From Bradyrhizobium sp. BTAi1 (GTDB lineage Bacteria; Pseudomonadota; Alphaproteobacteria; Rhizobiales; Xanthobacteraceae), in the NCBI RefSeq assembly GCF_000015165.1, contig NC_009485.1, positions 3,677,501-3,741,500 on the forward strand: a DNA stretch of 64,000 nucleotides, read 5' to 3'. A program made the position numbers and the translations under genes. The stretch's first letter is position 1, and the number at the start of each line of letters is the position of its first letter. Below the pieces are notes generated by a model. The model was not told the DNA's origin. It saw only the letters and a list, made by a program, of their open reading frames with translations, and did no database searches. Positions 50,496-58,956 of the stretch are shown piece by piece.

Positions 50496-52358
50496 CTAGT
50501 CGGCCGCGAGCAGATTGAGGCGCGCATTGGCCACCGTCAGGCGGTCCGCCAGCAGCTGCGCGAGATTGCGCATGATGCAGGCGCCCGCGTGCGGGTGAGA
50601 GCTGCGGAAGCGCTCGAAATCCGGAAGCGTGATTTCGAAGGCGCTGGCCGAGAAGTCGGCGACGACATCGGCGGAGCGCACCGGTTCCAGCAGCGCCATC
50701 TCGCCGAAACATTGCCCGGCCGTCAGGGTCGCCAGCCGGATGCCATCGGGCAAAGTGACATGGACGACGCCCGAGCGCAGGAAGAACAGCGATGTCGCCG
50801 CGTCCCCGGCGCTGAGAATCCGTTCGCCCTGTCGATATTGCCTGATGGTCGCCAACGCGGCGAGCTCATCGCGCTCGCCCTCCGTGAGGCCGGCGAGCAG
50901 TGGCTGCTCCGCAAGCTCCGTGGTTTCGAGGAAGTCGATCGCGCCGCCATGACGATAGACGATCTGATCCTCGGCCCATTCGATCGCCGTATCGAGCAGA
51001 TAGAAATCGCGCACGTTCCGGATGTCGCCGGTGCGCGCCGTGATCTCCTGCCATTCCGGCGAACTGCGCCGAATCCCGGACAGCACCACCGTGACGTGGA
51101 AATCTGCCAGCTCGTGAAACAGCTCGGCCAGCAGGCGCAGGCCTGCTTGTGTCATGGCGTTGACGCGGTGGAGATCGAAGATGACGAATTGCGGGCGCGC
51201 GCGCCCCGCAAGCTGACGCGAGACATAGTCGACGTTGGAGAACGACAGCGTGCCGACCAGCTCGAGCACGCGCACGGCATCGGGATGAGCGGCGAGGATC
51301 TTCCGCTCCTGCGCCCGACGGCTGCGCCGCGACGGGTTGGCGCCGATGTCGTAGTCGGCGATGATCGAGGCGCGCGCATCGTCCGAGCGGTTCAGCATGT
51401 GCAGTCCGTAGTGCGCCGACAGCGCTTCGCAGACCTTGATGCCACGCACGCTGTTGCCGTGGCTGTCGAGCCGGGGCGAGTAGCTGCCGAGCCCGAGTCG
51501 CGCCGGCAGGCTCGCCAGGATGCCGCCGCCGACGCCGCTCTTGGCTGGAATGCCGACTCGGTAGATCCATTCGCCGGCGAAATCATACATGCCCGAAGAC
51601 GTCATCACGGACAGCGTCCGTGACACCGCATAGGGTGTCACGACCTGCTCGCCGGTGACCGGATTGACGCCGCGATTGGCCAGCGTCGCCGCCATCACCG
51701 CGCAGTCGCGCGCAGTCACGAGCACGGCGCATTGCCGAAAATAGACCGCGAGCACATCCTCGACCGGTTCCTTGATCACATGGGATGTCCGCAGGAGATA
51801 GGCGATGGCGCGGTTGCGGTCCCCGGTCGCGGCCTCCGATGCGAACACCGCATCGTCGACGTCGAGCCTGCGACCGGCGAAGCGGCCCAGCGCGTCGCGG
51901 ATGGACTCGAAGGCATCGGCGCCCCTGGCCTTCAGGATGAGGCCGCTACAGGCGATCGCACCGGCATTGACCATCGCATTGAACGGATGGTTGTTGGCAT
52001 TGAGCCGGATCGAGTTGAAGGGGTCTCCCGACGGCTCGACGCCGATGACCTGTTCGACTGCGTCGGAGCCGAGCGTGTCCAGCGCGAGCGCGAAGACGAA
52101 CGGCTTCGACATCGACTGGATCGTAAATGGCACGCGGCTGTCGCCGACCTCGTAGACGTGGCCATCGAGTGCCGCGAGGCTGATGCCGAAATGCACGGGG
52201 TCGGCCTTGCCGAGCTCCGGAATGTAGTTGGCGACCGTGCCGTCATGGTCGGGCCCAAAATCGGCGTGGCAGGCGGCGAGGAAGCGCTGCAGCGGCGGCA
52301 TCGCCGCGGACGCCCAATGTTGCGGATTGCGGATGGGCCGCTTGTGGTCGGTGGTCAT
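50496..52358 (-). CDS. glsA: Glutaminase fused to STAS and cyclic-nucleotide-binding domains
   Basis: A 620-residue protein. Residues ~20-325 are a serine-type glutaminase that hydrolyses glutamine to glutamate and ammonia: VPFTIQSMSKPFVFALALDT carries Ser82-x-x-Lys85, with LNANNHPFNAMVNAGAIACS and IPAKSGVGGGILASLPARLG. Residues ~365-465 are a STAS domain (RARPQFVIFDLHRVNAMTQA). Residues ~480-605 are a cyclic-nucleotide-binding domain (IRQYRQGERILSAGDAATSL, GQCFGEMALLEPVRSADVVA with the phosphate-binding cassette). Typical GlsA has only the first part (~310 residues). The fusion suggests control of glutamine breakdown by cAMP or cGMP. Monocistronic. Confidence 0.92.
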   Translation of the reverse strand: MTTDHKRPIRNPQHWASAAMPPLQRFLAACHADFGPDHDGTVANYIPELGKADPVHFGISLAALDGHVYEVGDSRVPFTIQSMSKPFVFALALDTLGSDAVEQVIGVEPSGDPFNSIRLNANNHPFNAMVNAGAIACSGLILKARGADAFESIRDALGRFAGRRLDVDDAVFASEAATGDRNRAIAYLLRTSHVIKEPVEDVLAVYFRQCAVLVTARDCAVMAATLANRGVNPVTGEQVVTPYAVSRTLSVMTSSGMYDFAGEWIYRVGIPAKSGVGGGILASLPARLGLGSYSPRLDSHGNSVRGIKVCEALSAHYGLHMLNRSDDARASIIADYDIGANPSRRSRRAQERKILAAHPDAVRVLELVGTLSFSNVDYVSRQLAGRARPQFVIFDLHRVNAMTQAGLRLLAELFHELADFHVTVVLSGIRRSSPEWQEITARTGDIRNVRDFYLLDTAIEWAEDQIVYRHGGAIDFLETTELAEQPLLAGLTEGERDELAALATIRQYRQGERILSAGDAATSLFFLRSGVVHVTLPDGIRLATLTAGQCFGEMALLEPVRSADVVADFSASAFEITLPDFERFRSSHPHAGACIMRNLAQLLADRLTVANARLNLLAAD

Positions 52359-52742
52359 GGCAAGCTCGGCGGGGGAGTCGATCGCGCGCCGGTTATGTCG
52401 CAGCTGCGTTGCAGCAGCCAGCCCACACTTGGTGCAAGTCTGGTCAAATGTTGCTGCTGCTCATGAATTGAGCTGCCGCGCGCACGCAGAGATGCGGTCG
52501 GGGGCTGCCGGGAGGCGGGGACGATCGGGCTGAGGCGAGGGCGGTGCGGTGCGACAGCACCGTCGCCAAAATGAATGCCTGCCATGCCATTGCGAATTGC
52601 GCTGACAGGCCGCGTCTTGTGCCAACACGCTGAACAACGGTGGGTTTTAGAAACGCTCTGCTGTTGTGAGGGAAAAACGGCTGGGCTAGCTTGTTCTGCA
52701 AGCGGAATTTAATTCCGCACCATGGAATTGAGTGGAACGCGC
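52359..52742. other. Intergenic region between divergent glsA and iclR-type genes
   Basis: No gene is recognised. The right end carries the IclR-type palindrome at 52702-52718. The rest has no clear repeat or promoter. Confidence 0.5.
52702..52718. promoter_or_regulatory. IclR-type operator
   Basis: GCGGAATT-T-AATTCCGC is a perfect 17-base palindrome immediately before the IclR gene. GGAAT/ATTCC arms are typical of IclR-family sites. Its position implies autoregulation, perhaps together with the downstream carboxyltransferase gene. Confidence 0.6.
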
Positions 52743-53729
52743 ATGGGACGACGGTCTGAGCGATTGAGCAGGGTGGGGATGCTGCCTGGAGATCTCGCCG
52801 GTGACGGCGAGGTGATTCAGGTGGTGTCGCGGGCGTTCGACGTACTTCGTTGCTTCGAGGGGCACGAGGCGCGGCTGGGCAATTTAGAGATCTCGAACCG
52901 CTGTGGTCTGCCGCGGTCGACGGTGTCTCGGCTGACGCACACGCTGACCCGGATGGGCCAACTGGTGTATCTGCCGCGCGATCAGAAGTACCGGATCGGC
53001 CCGAGCGCGGTGGCCATGAGCACGTCGATGACGCGGGGCTTGCAGCTGCGCAACCTGATCCGCCAGCGCCTGCAGGACGTCGCGGAGCAGTTGCCGGGGA
53101 CGGTCGGTTTCGTCATTCCCGATCGCTTCCACCTCGTCTATCTGGAGTTCGGCCGTGCTGCGAATGCGCTCGGGCTGCACGAGACCACCGGCAGCCGGAT
53201 CTCGATGGCGTCGACCGCGGCTGGCCACGCTTATGTCGCAGCCCTCGAGCCCGAGGTCGGCGATGCCCTGCTGACCGAGATGGAACGCGAGCTGCCGGAT
53301 GCGGCGAGGCTGCTGCGGCCGCGGCTGGAGCACAACAGGCAGTTCCTCAAGGAGCATGGCTATGTGGTGGCCTGCGGCCTGTGGAGCCCGCATATCAACG
53401 GTGTCGCGCTGCCGCTGTGGTCGCCGCAGTACCAGACCTATGTCGTGCTCACGATCGGGCTGCTGTCCGCGATGTATGACGAGCAACGCCTGCATGACGA
53501 GGTGGCGCAGCCGATGCTCGAACTCGGCCGCAGCGTCGCTGCGCTGCTGCAGGGGGCCGAGGCCGACGTCTTCAACAGCCGGATGGAAAGAAAGCCGCTG
53601 CCTGTGACCACGAAGACCAACCACAAGAACAAGACCATCACCGGGGCAGGGGGAACGAATGAGTTGGCAGCCGGAGCTCGAGGAACTGGCCCGGCGCGAA
53701 GCCTTCGCGCGGGAGATGGGCGGGCCTGA
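52743..53729 (+). CDS. IclR-family transcriptional regulator
   Basis: A 328-residue regulator (335 if translation starts at the ATG at 52722). The helix-turn-helix is FEGHEARLGNLEISNRCGLP followed by RSTVSRLTHTLTRMGQLVYL; the effector domain runs from ~100 to ~275 (GRAANALGLHETTGSRISMA, STAAGHAYVAALEPE). The C-terminal ~45 residues (KTNHKNKTITGAGGTNELAA and on) are low-complexity and run 71 bases into the next gene in another frame, so that tail may be non-functional. GAGTGGA lies before the ATG at 52743. It likely controls the carboxyltransferase gene. Confidence 0.85.
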   Translation: MGRRSERLSRVGMLPGDLAGDGEVIQVVSRAFDVLRCFEGHEARLGNLEISNRCGLPRSTVSRLTHTLTRMGQLVYLPRDQKYRIGPSAVAMSTSMTRGLQLRNLIRQRLQDVAEQLPGTVGFVIPDRFHLVYLEFGRAANALGLHETTGSRISMASTAAGHAYVAALEPEVGDALLTEMERELPDAARLLRPRLEHNRQFLKEHGYVVACGLWSPHINGVALPLWSPQYQTYVVLTIGLLSAMYDEQRLHDEVAQPMLELGRSVAALLQGAEADVFNSRMERKPLPVTTKTNHKNKTITGAGGTNELAAGARGTGPARSLRAGDGRA

Positions 53730-55218
53730 CAAGGTCAAGCGTCAGCACGACCAGGGCCGCCTGACTGTCCGCGAGCGCATCGACGGCGTCGTCGATGCCG
53801 GCAGCTTCCACGAGATCGGCGCCGTCGCCGGTCTCGGCGAATATGACGAGCAGGGCGAGCTGAAACATGTGACGCCCGCCAATTGCGTGTTCGGACGTGC
53901 CCGCATCGACGGCCGCACCGTCGTCGTGGTCGGCGACGATTTCACTGTGCGCGGCGGCTCGGCCGATGCGTCGATCGCCGCCAAGCCGCTGATGGCGGAG
54001 GAGATGGCGCACGATTTCCGTCTGCCCATCATCCGCATCATCGAGGGCTCCGGCGGCGGCGGCTCGGTCAAGACGATCGAGACCAAGGGCGCGGCCAATC
54101 TGCCCGGCGGCATCGGCGGCAATCGCTGGTATCGCTACACGACCGAGAACATGTCGCTGGTGCCGGTGGTCGCGCTCGGCCTCGGCTCGGTCGCAGGCCT
54201 CGGCGCCGCGCGGCTTGCCGCCAGCCACTATTCGGTGATGACCAAGCAATCGGCGATGTTCGTCGCCGGTCCCCCGGTGGTGAAGCGGCTCGGCCAGGAC
54301 CTCGGCAAGATGGAGCTCGGCGGCGCCGACATCCAGACCCGCGCCGGCGGCGTCGATCATGCGGTCGACACCGAGGCGGAAGCCTTCGCCTGCGCGCGCC
54401 GCTTCCTGTCGTATCTGCCGTCGTCGGTGTACGAACTGCCGCCGACCTTGCCCTGCACCGACGATCCGCAGCGCACCGACGAGCAGTTGATCAGCGCCGT
54501 GCCGCGGGATCGCCGTCGGGTCTACAAGATGCGGCCGATCATCGAGTCCGTGGTCGACAGCGGCTCGTTCTTCGAGGTGGCGCAGAACTACGGCCGCCCG
54601 ATCATCATCGGACTCGCGCGTCTCGAAGGCCGCGCGGTGATGGTGCTCGCGAGCGATCCCTATCACTATGGTGGCTCATGGACGGCGGATGCCTGCCAGA
54701 AGGTGATCCGCTGGGTCGACTTTGCCGAGACGTTCCATCTGCCGATCGTCTATCTGATGGATTGCCCGGGCTTCATGGTCGGTCTCGAGGCCGAGAAGGC
54801 GGCGACGATTCGCCACGGTGTGCGCGCGATGGCGGCGGTCAACCAGTCGACGGTACCGTGGTGCACGGTGATCGTACGCAACTCGTTCGGTGTTGCGGGC
54901 GTCGTGCATCAGCCGGCCGACCGCTTCTCGATCCGTTACGCCTGGCCATCGGCCTATTGGGGCTCGCTGCCGCTCGAAGGCGGCATCGAGGCCGCCTATC
55001 GTGCCGAGATCGATGCCGCGCCGGATCCGAAGGCCAAGCTCAAGGAGATCGAGGAGCGGCTGAACAAGCTGCGCTCGCCGTTCCGCTCGGCCGAGAAGTT
55101 CTGGGTCGAGGAGATCATCGACCCGCGCAAGACGCGCGCGCTGCTCTGCGAGTTCGCGCGCCTCGCCGAGCCGTTGCGGACGGTCGGTCCGCCGACCGCG
55201 ATGACGACGCGGCCATGA
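53659..55218 (+). CDS. Acyl-CoA carboxylase, carboxyltransferase (beta) subunit
   Basis: A 519-residue biotin-dependent carboxyltransferase. Two crotonase-like halves are visible: HDQGRLTVRERIDGVVDAGS, IIRIIEGSGGGGSVKTIETK (glycine-rich acyl-CoA site) and, in the second half, FAETFHLPIVYLMDCPGFMV and GSLPLEGGIEAAYRAEIDAA. It resembles propionyl- or methylcrotonyl-type subunits, but the specificity is not clear. No biotin carboxylase (alpha) gene is nearby, so the partner is encoded elsewhere. A GGGGG site precedes the ATG at 53659. It overlaps the IclR gene by 71 bases. Confidence 0.88.
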   Translation: MSWQPELEELARREAFAREMGGPDKVKRQHDQGRLTVRERIDGVVDAGSFHEIGAVAGLGEYDEQGELKHVTPANCVFGRARIDGRTVVVVGDDFTVRGGSADASIAAKPLMAEEMAHDFRLPIIRIIEGSGGGGSVKTIETKGAANLPGGIGGNRWYRYTTENMSLVPVVALGLGSVAGLGAARLAASHYSVMTKQSAMFVAGPPVVKRLGQDLGKMELGGADIQTRAGGVDHAVDTEAEAFACARRFLSYLPSSVYELPPTLPCTDDPQRTDEQLISAVPRDRRRVYKMRPIIESVVDSGSFFEVAQNYGRPIIIGLARLEGRAVMVLASDPYHYGGSWTADACQKVIRWVDFAETFHLPIVYLMDCPGFMVGLEAEKAATIRHGVRAMAAVNQSTVPWCTVIVRNSFGVAGVVHQPADRFSIRYAWPSAYWGSLPLEGGIEAAYRAEIDAAPDPKAKLKEIEERLNKLRSPFRSAEKFWVEEIIDPRKTRALLCEFARLAEPLRTVGPPTAMTTRP

Positions 55219-55285
55219 GAGAGGGCGAATGGCGAGTAGCGAATAAGGGAAAAGGGTGGCGAATCGAGATCGCCGGACCCATCTC

Positions 55286-55341
55286 CTACTCGCTACTCGC
55301 TACTCGCTACTCGCTACTCGCTACTCGCTACTCGCTACTCG
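55286..55341. repeat. Eight tandem copies of CTACTCG
   Basis: The heptamer CTACTCG is repeated eight times without interruption at 55286-55341, just before the stop of the convergent MFS gene. An inverted match, GCGAGTAGCG, lies at 55232-55241, so transcripts can fold. Short tandem arrays of this sort change copy number by slippage. Confidence 0.92.
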
Positions 55342-55347
55342 CCCGTT

Positions 55348-56625
55348 TCACGCCGGCTTCGGTTGTCGCGCGATCGCCAGCGCCAGCAGCGCCGCCAGGA
55401 CGCAGAGCGCGCCTGCGGTGAAGAAGGCCGGCAGATAGCTCTGCAGCAGGGTGCGTGACAGGCCGGCGCCGAATGCGGCGGTCCCCGCGCCGAGCTGATG
55501 TGCGGCGAACACCCAGCCGAACACCAGGTTGGCCCGCTCCGTGCCGAAGCGCTGCGCCGTCAGCCGCACCGTTGGTGGCACGGTGGCAATCCAGTCGAGA
55601 CCGTAGAACATCGCGAACAGCGACAGGCCGTAGAACGAGAAATCCGTGAACGGCAGGAAGAGGAGCGAAAGCCCACGCAGGCCGTAGTACCAGAACAGCA
55701 GCCAGCGATTATCGTAGCGGTCCGACAGCCAGCCCGAAACGATGGTGCCGAAGAAATCGAAGATCCCCATCGCGGCGAGCAGGCTCGCGGCCTGTACCTG
55801 CGGAATGCCAAAGTCGAGGCACATCGGGATCAGGTGCACCTGGATGAGGCCGTTGGTCGAGGCGCCGCAGATGAAGAAGGTCGCGAACAGCATCCAGAAC
55901 ACCGGCACTCGCGCTGCATCGCGCAGGGTGCCGAGCGCGGCGGCAAGAATCGGCGTGGTGACCGGCGCGGGCGCCGTGATCGGCTCGCTGCCCTTGTCGC
56001 CGAACGGGCGCAGGCCGAGGTCGCTCGGCCGGTCGCGCATCAGGAGCAGCACGGCCGTGGCCGAGACGGCGAGGGCGCAGCAAACCAGCGCGAGCGCCGT
56101 GCGCCAGCCGAGCCGTTCGGTGAGGCTGGCGAGCAGCGGCAGGAACACCAACTGTCCGGTCGCCGTGCTCGCGGTGAGCACGCCGACCACGAGGCCGCGC
56201 CGCGCCACGAACCAGCGCGTGGCGATGGTCGCGCCGAGCACCAGCGCCGTCATGCCGGTGCCGATGCCGATCACGAAGCCCCACAGCAGCACGAGGTGCC
56301 AGATCTGCGTCATGGCCAGCGACGCCAGCAGCGCCGACACCACGATCACCTGGGCCAGCAAGGTGATGTTGCGCAGCCCGTAGCGGTTGAGCAGGGCTGC
56401 GGCGAACGGCGCCATCAGCCCGAACAGCACGAAGCGGATGGACAGCGCAGAGGAGATCTCTGCGGTGCTCCAGCCGAATTCCTGCTGCAGCGGCACGATG
56501 AACACGCCAGGCGCGCCGACCGTGCCAGCCGTGACCAGGGCCGTGAAGAAGGTCACGGCGACCATGACCCATCCGTAATGGATGTTGCGCCGTCCGAGGG
56601 CTGCTGCGATCTGGTTCGATATCAT
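55348..56625 (-). CDS. MFS transporter
   Basis: A 425-residue major facilitator protein with about 12 membrane helices. HYGWVMVAVTFFTALVTAGT is the first helix, FAAALLNRYGLRNITLLAQV includes the loop 2-3 region, and WLSDRYDNRWLLFWYYGL the equivalent in the second half. It belongs to the oxalate/formate-antiporter-like or monocarboxylate-type group by overall look; the substrate is unknown. The ATG at 56625 has GAGG six bases upstream; a longer frame to 56682 lacks support. Seven-base tandem repeats lie just past its stop. Confidence 0.88.
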   Translation of the reverse strand: MISNQIAAALGRRNIHYGWVMVAVTFFTALVTAGTVGAPGVFIVPLQQEFGWSTAEISSALSIRFVLFGLMAPFAAALLNRYGLRNITLLAQVIVVSALLASLAMTQIWHLVLLWGFVIGIGTGMTALVLGATIATRWFVARRGLVVGVLTASTATGQLVFLPLLASLTERLGWRTALALVCCALAVSATAVLLLMRDRPSDLGLRPFGDKGSEPITAPAPVTTPILAAALGTLRDAARVPVFWMLFATFFICGASTNGLIQVHLIPMCLDFGIPQVQAASLLAAMGIFDFFGTIVSGWLSDRYDNRWLLFWYYGLRGLSLLFLPFTDFSFYGLSLFAMFYGLDWIATVPPTVRLTAQRFGTERANLVFGWVFAAHQLGAGTAAFGAGLSRTLLQSYLPAFFTAGALCVLAALLALAIARQPKPA

Positions 56626-56711
56626 GCGAGGCCTCGCCAGTGTGTGCCACCGCGCCATTGTGGCAGGCGGCGCGGGTGACATAAACGACGAAGTTCCCTC
56701 ATTTCACGACA

Positions 56712-57899
56712 TCACGGACGCTCCACCGCGATGGCGGTCGCCTCACCGCCGCCGATGCACAGCGATGCCACGCCGCGCTTGAGGCCGCGGGCCTCCATCG
56801 CATGCAGCAGCGTCACGATCAGGCGTGCGCCGGTGGCGCCGATCGGGTGGCCGAGCGCGCAGGCGCCGCCATTGACGTTCAGACGGTCGCGGGGGATGCC
56901 GAGATCGCGCTGCGCTGCCATCGCGACGACGGCAAAGGCCTCGTTGATTTCGAACAGATCGACGTCCTCGACGCGCCAGCCGACCTTGTCGAGCAGCTTC
57001 CGGATCGCGGGGATCGGCGCCGTCGTGAACCATTGCGGCTCCTGGCTGTGCGTCGCATGACCCTTGATCTCGGCGATGACAGGCAGTCCGTCGCGCACGG
57101 CGCGGGATCGGGTCGCGAGCACGAGCGCTGCGGCGCCGTCGGCATTGGCCGAGGAGGCCGCTGGCGTGATCGTGCCGTCCTTGCGGAACGCCGGCTTCAG
57201 CGTCGGGATTTTCGCGGGATCGACCTTGAGCGGGTGTTCGTCATTGGCGATCAGGCGAGGGCCGGCTTTCTCCGTCAGGGTGATCGGTGCGATCTCGGCC
57301 TTGAATGCGCCGCTCTCGACGGCCTGGCGCGCTCGTGTCAGGGTCTCGATCGCGTAGGCATCCTGATCGGCGCGGCTGAACTGGTAGGCTTCTGCCGTCG
57401 CCTCGCCGAAATCGCCCATCGAGCGCCCGGACTCGTAGGCGTCCTCAAGTCCGTCCAGCAGCATGTGGTCGAGGATGCGATCGTGCCCCGCGCGATAGCC
57501 GCTGCGGGCCTTGGTCAGCAGATAGGGAGCATTGCTCATGCTCTCCATGCCGCCGGACACGACGATCTCGGCCGAGCCGGCCGTGATGATGTCGTGCGCC
57601 AGCATAGTCGCCTTCATGCCGGAGCCGCAGACCTTGTTGATCGTCGTAGCGCCCGTCGCATCCGGCAGGCCGGCGCCGCGCGCCGCCTGTCGCGCTGGAG
57701 CCTGGCCCTGACCGGCGGGCAGGACGTTGCCCATGAAGATCTCCTGGACCGCGTCGGGCGCAATGGTCGCGCGTTCGATCGCGGCTCGGATCACATGCGC
57801 ACCGAGCTTGTGCGCGCTCAGCGGGGACAACTCGCCGATGAAGCGGCCGAGCGGGGTACGAGCGGCAGACAGGATCACGACGGGATCGGACGAGGCCAT
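56712..57899 (-). CDS. Acetyl-CoA C-acyltransferase (thiolase)
   Basis: A 395-residue classic thiolase. The nucleophile is in TINKVCGSGMKATMLAHDII, NGGACALGHPIGATGARLIV holds the catalytic His, and VASLCIGGGEATAIAVERP the second Cys. The composition and length match the AtoB/PhaA group, which makes or cleaves acetoacetyl-CoA and other 3-ketoacyl-CoAs. A perfect palindrome lies 20 bases upstream of the start at 57899. The gene lies downstream of an enoyl-CoA hydratase on the same strand, 139 bases apart. Confidence 0.92.
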   Translation of the reverse strand: MASSDPVVILSAARTPLGRFIGELSPLSAHKLGAHVIRAAIERATIAPDAVQEIFMGNVLPAGQGQAPARQAARGAGLPDATGATTINKVCGSGMKATMLAHDIITAGSAEIVVSGGMESMSNAPYLLTKARSGYRAGHDRILDHMLLDGLEDAYESGRSMGDFGEATAEAYQFSRADQDAYAIETLTRARQAVESGAFKAEIAPITLTEKAGPRLIANDEHPLKVDPAKIPTLKPAFRKDGTITPAASSANADGAAALVLATRSRAVRDGLPVIAEIKGHATHSQEPQWFTTAPIPAIRKLLDKVGWRVEDVDLFEINEAFAVVAMAAQRDLGIPRDRLNVNGGACALGHPIGATGARLIVTLLHAMEARGLKRGVASLCIGGGEATAIAVERP

Positions 57900-57918
57900 G
57901 ACAGGTTTCCTGAATTGA

Positions 57919-57936
57919 ATATGATGGTCATCATAT
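57919..57936. promoter_or_regulatory. Palindrome upstream of the thiolase gene
   Basis: ATATGATG-GT-CATCATAT has perfect eight-base arms with a two-base centre, in an AT-rich stretch ending 20 bases before the thiolase start. This is strongly operator-like. The regulator is not identified. Confidence 0.55.
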
Positions 57937-58038
57937 AATAACGGATCCCAAAAGCAAATCCCGGCGATCTCGGCTCAACGGTGTCGTGATGCGGGAGGCG
58001 AGGCGGCCGCGGGACTCGGCGCAGAACGTGGCGAATTG

Positions 58039-58809
58039 CTATCGCTTGCGGTCGATGAACCCCTGCATCAGCCGCTTCGGCTCGTCGGTGAGGAACGCGC
58101 GTCCGAAGGTGCCGACCGACAGTTCGATCGCATCCTTCAACGGCAGATCCTCCCATTGCCGCAGCAGGGCCTTCTGCGCCCGGAGCGCGTGCGGGCCGCA
58201 GGCGAGCAGCGACGCCACGGCCTTTTCCACCGCCGCATCCAATTCTCCTGCCAACGCCACGGCATCGACGAGACCCCAGGCGAGCGCGGTCGGCGCATCG
58301 ACCGTCTCGGCCGTCAGCAGCAGCCAGCGGGTGCGGCCCCAGCCGATCAGCCGGGGCAGCAGCGCGGCATGAATCACCGAGGGAATGCCGACGCGTACTT
58401 CTGGCATACCGAATTTGGCATCATGTGCTGCAACGCGAAGATCGCAGGCGGCCGCCACCTCCAGCCCGCCGCCCAGGCACCAGCCGGGTAGCCGGGCGAT
58501 CACGGGGGCCGGAAATGTTCGCACCGCGTCGCAAAGTTCAGCGAGGCGGGTGATGAAAGCCTCTGCGGAGGCCTGGTCGAGCGTCGCCATCTCCTTGATG
58601 TCGGCGCCGCCGATCATGCTCTTTTCGCTTGCTCCGGCGAAGAGGAGGACGCGAATGCTCTCGTCTGCGGCGAGCGACTGCAGTCCTTCTTTGATGCCGG
58701 CGATTGCGCTTGAGCCGAGAATGTTGAGCGTCCCGGCGTTGCAGATCGTCAGCCGGGCCACCCCACGGCCGTCGCGGCTGACGCCGCAGTATGGATTGAG
58801 CATGTCCAT
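58039..58809 (-). CDS. Enoyl-CoA hydratase/isomerase family protein
   Basis: A 256-residue crotonase-fold protein. The oxyanion-hole segments are SEKSMIGGADIKEMATLDQA and ARLPGWCLGGGLEVAAACDL; the latter ends with the conserved LGGGLE. The Glu pair of hydratases is partly visible in FGMPEVRVGIPSVIHAALLP. It probably hydrates or isomerises an enoyl-CoA. The ATG at 58809 has GAGG six bases upstream. It is divergent from a TetR regulator that may control it. Confidence 0.88.
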   Translation of the reverse strand: MDMLNPYCGVSRDGRGVARLTICNAGTLNILGSSAIAGIKEGLQSLAADESIRVLLFAGASEKSMIGGADIKEMATLDQASAEAFITRLAELCDAVRTFPAPVIARLPGWCLGGGLEVAAACDLRVAAHDAKFGMPEVRVGIPSVIHAALLPRLIGWGRTRWLLLTAETVDAPTALAWGLVDAVALAGELDAAVEKAVASLLACGPHALRAQKALLRQWEDLPLKDAIELSVGTFGRAFLTDEPKRLMQGFIDRKR

Positions 58810-58923
58810 GGCCGGCCTCGTAAGGTTGTCGTGTTCATGAAGCGCGCCGAGCCTGAACGGCATCGAGCCTTAGATCAACTCGAATTCATCAAATTGCTGC
58901 GGCGATCCGCGCGCGGAGCTGCT

Positions 58924-58947
58924 ATTGTATGACCGCAGACATTCAAT
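58924..58947. promoter_or_regulatory. Inverted repeat before the TetR gene
   Basis: ATTGTATG-ACCGCAGA-CATTCAAT: eight-base arms with one mismatch and an eight-base spacer, nine bases upstream of the TetR ATG, in the gap shared with the divergent enoyl-CoA hydratase gene. This is a reasonable TetR operator. Confidence 0.45.
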
Positions 58948-58956
58948 GGGACGGCA

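Noticed and set aside
55286-55341. Possible CRISPR array
   Set aside because: Repeat unit is seven bases without spacers; it is a simple tandem repeat.
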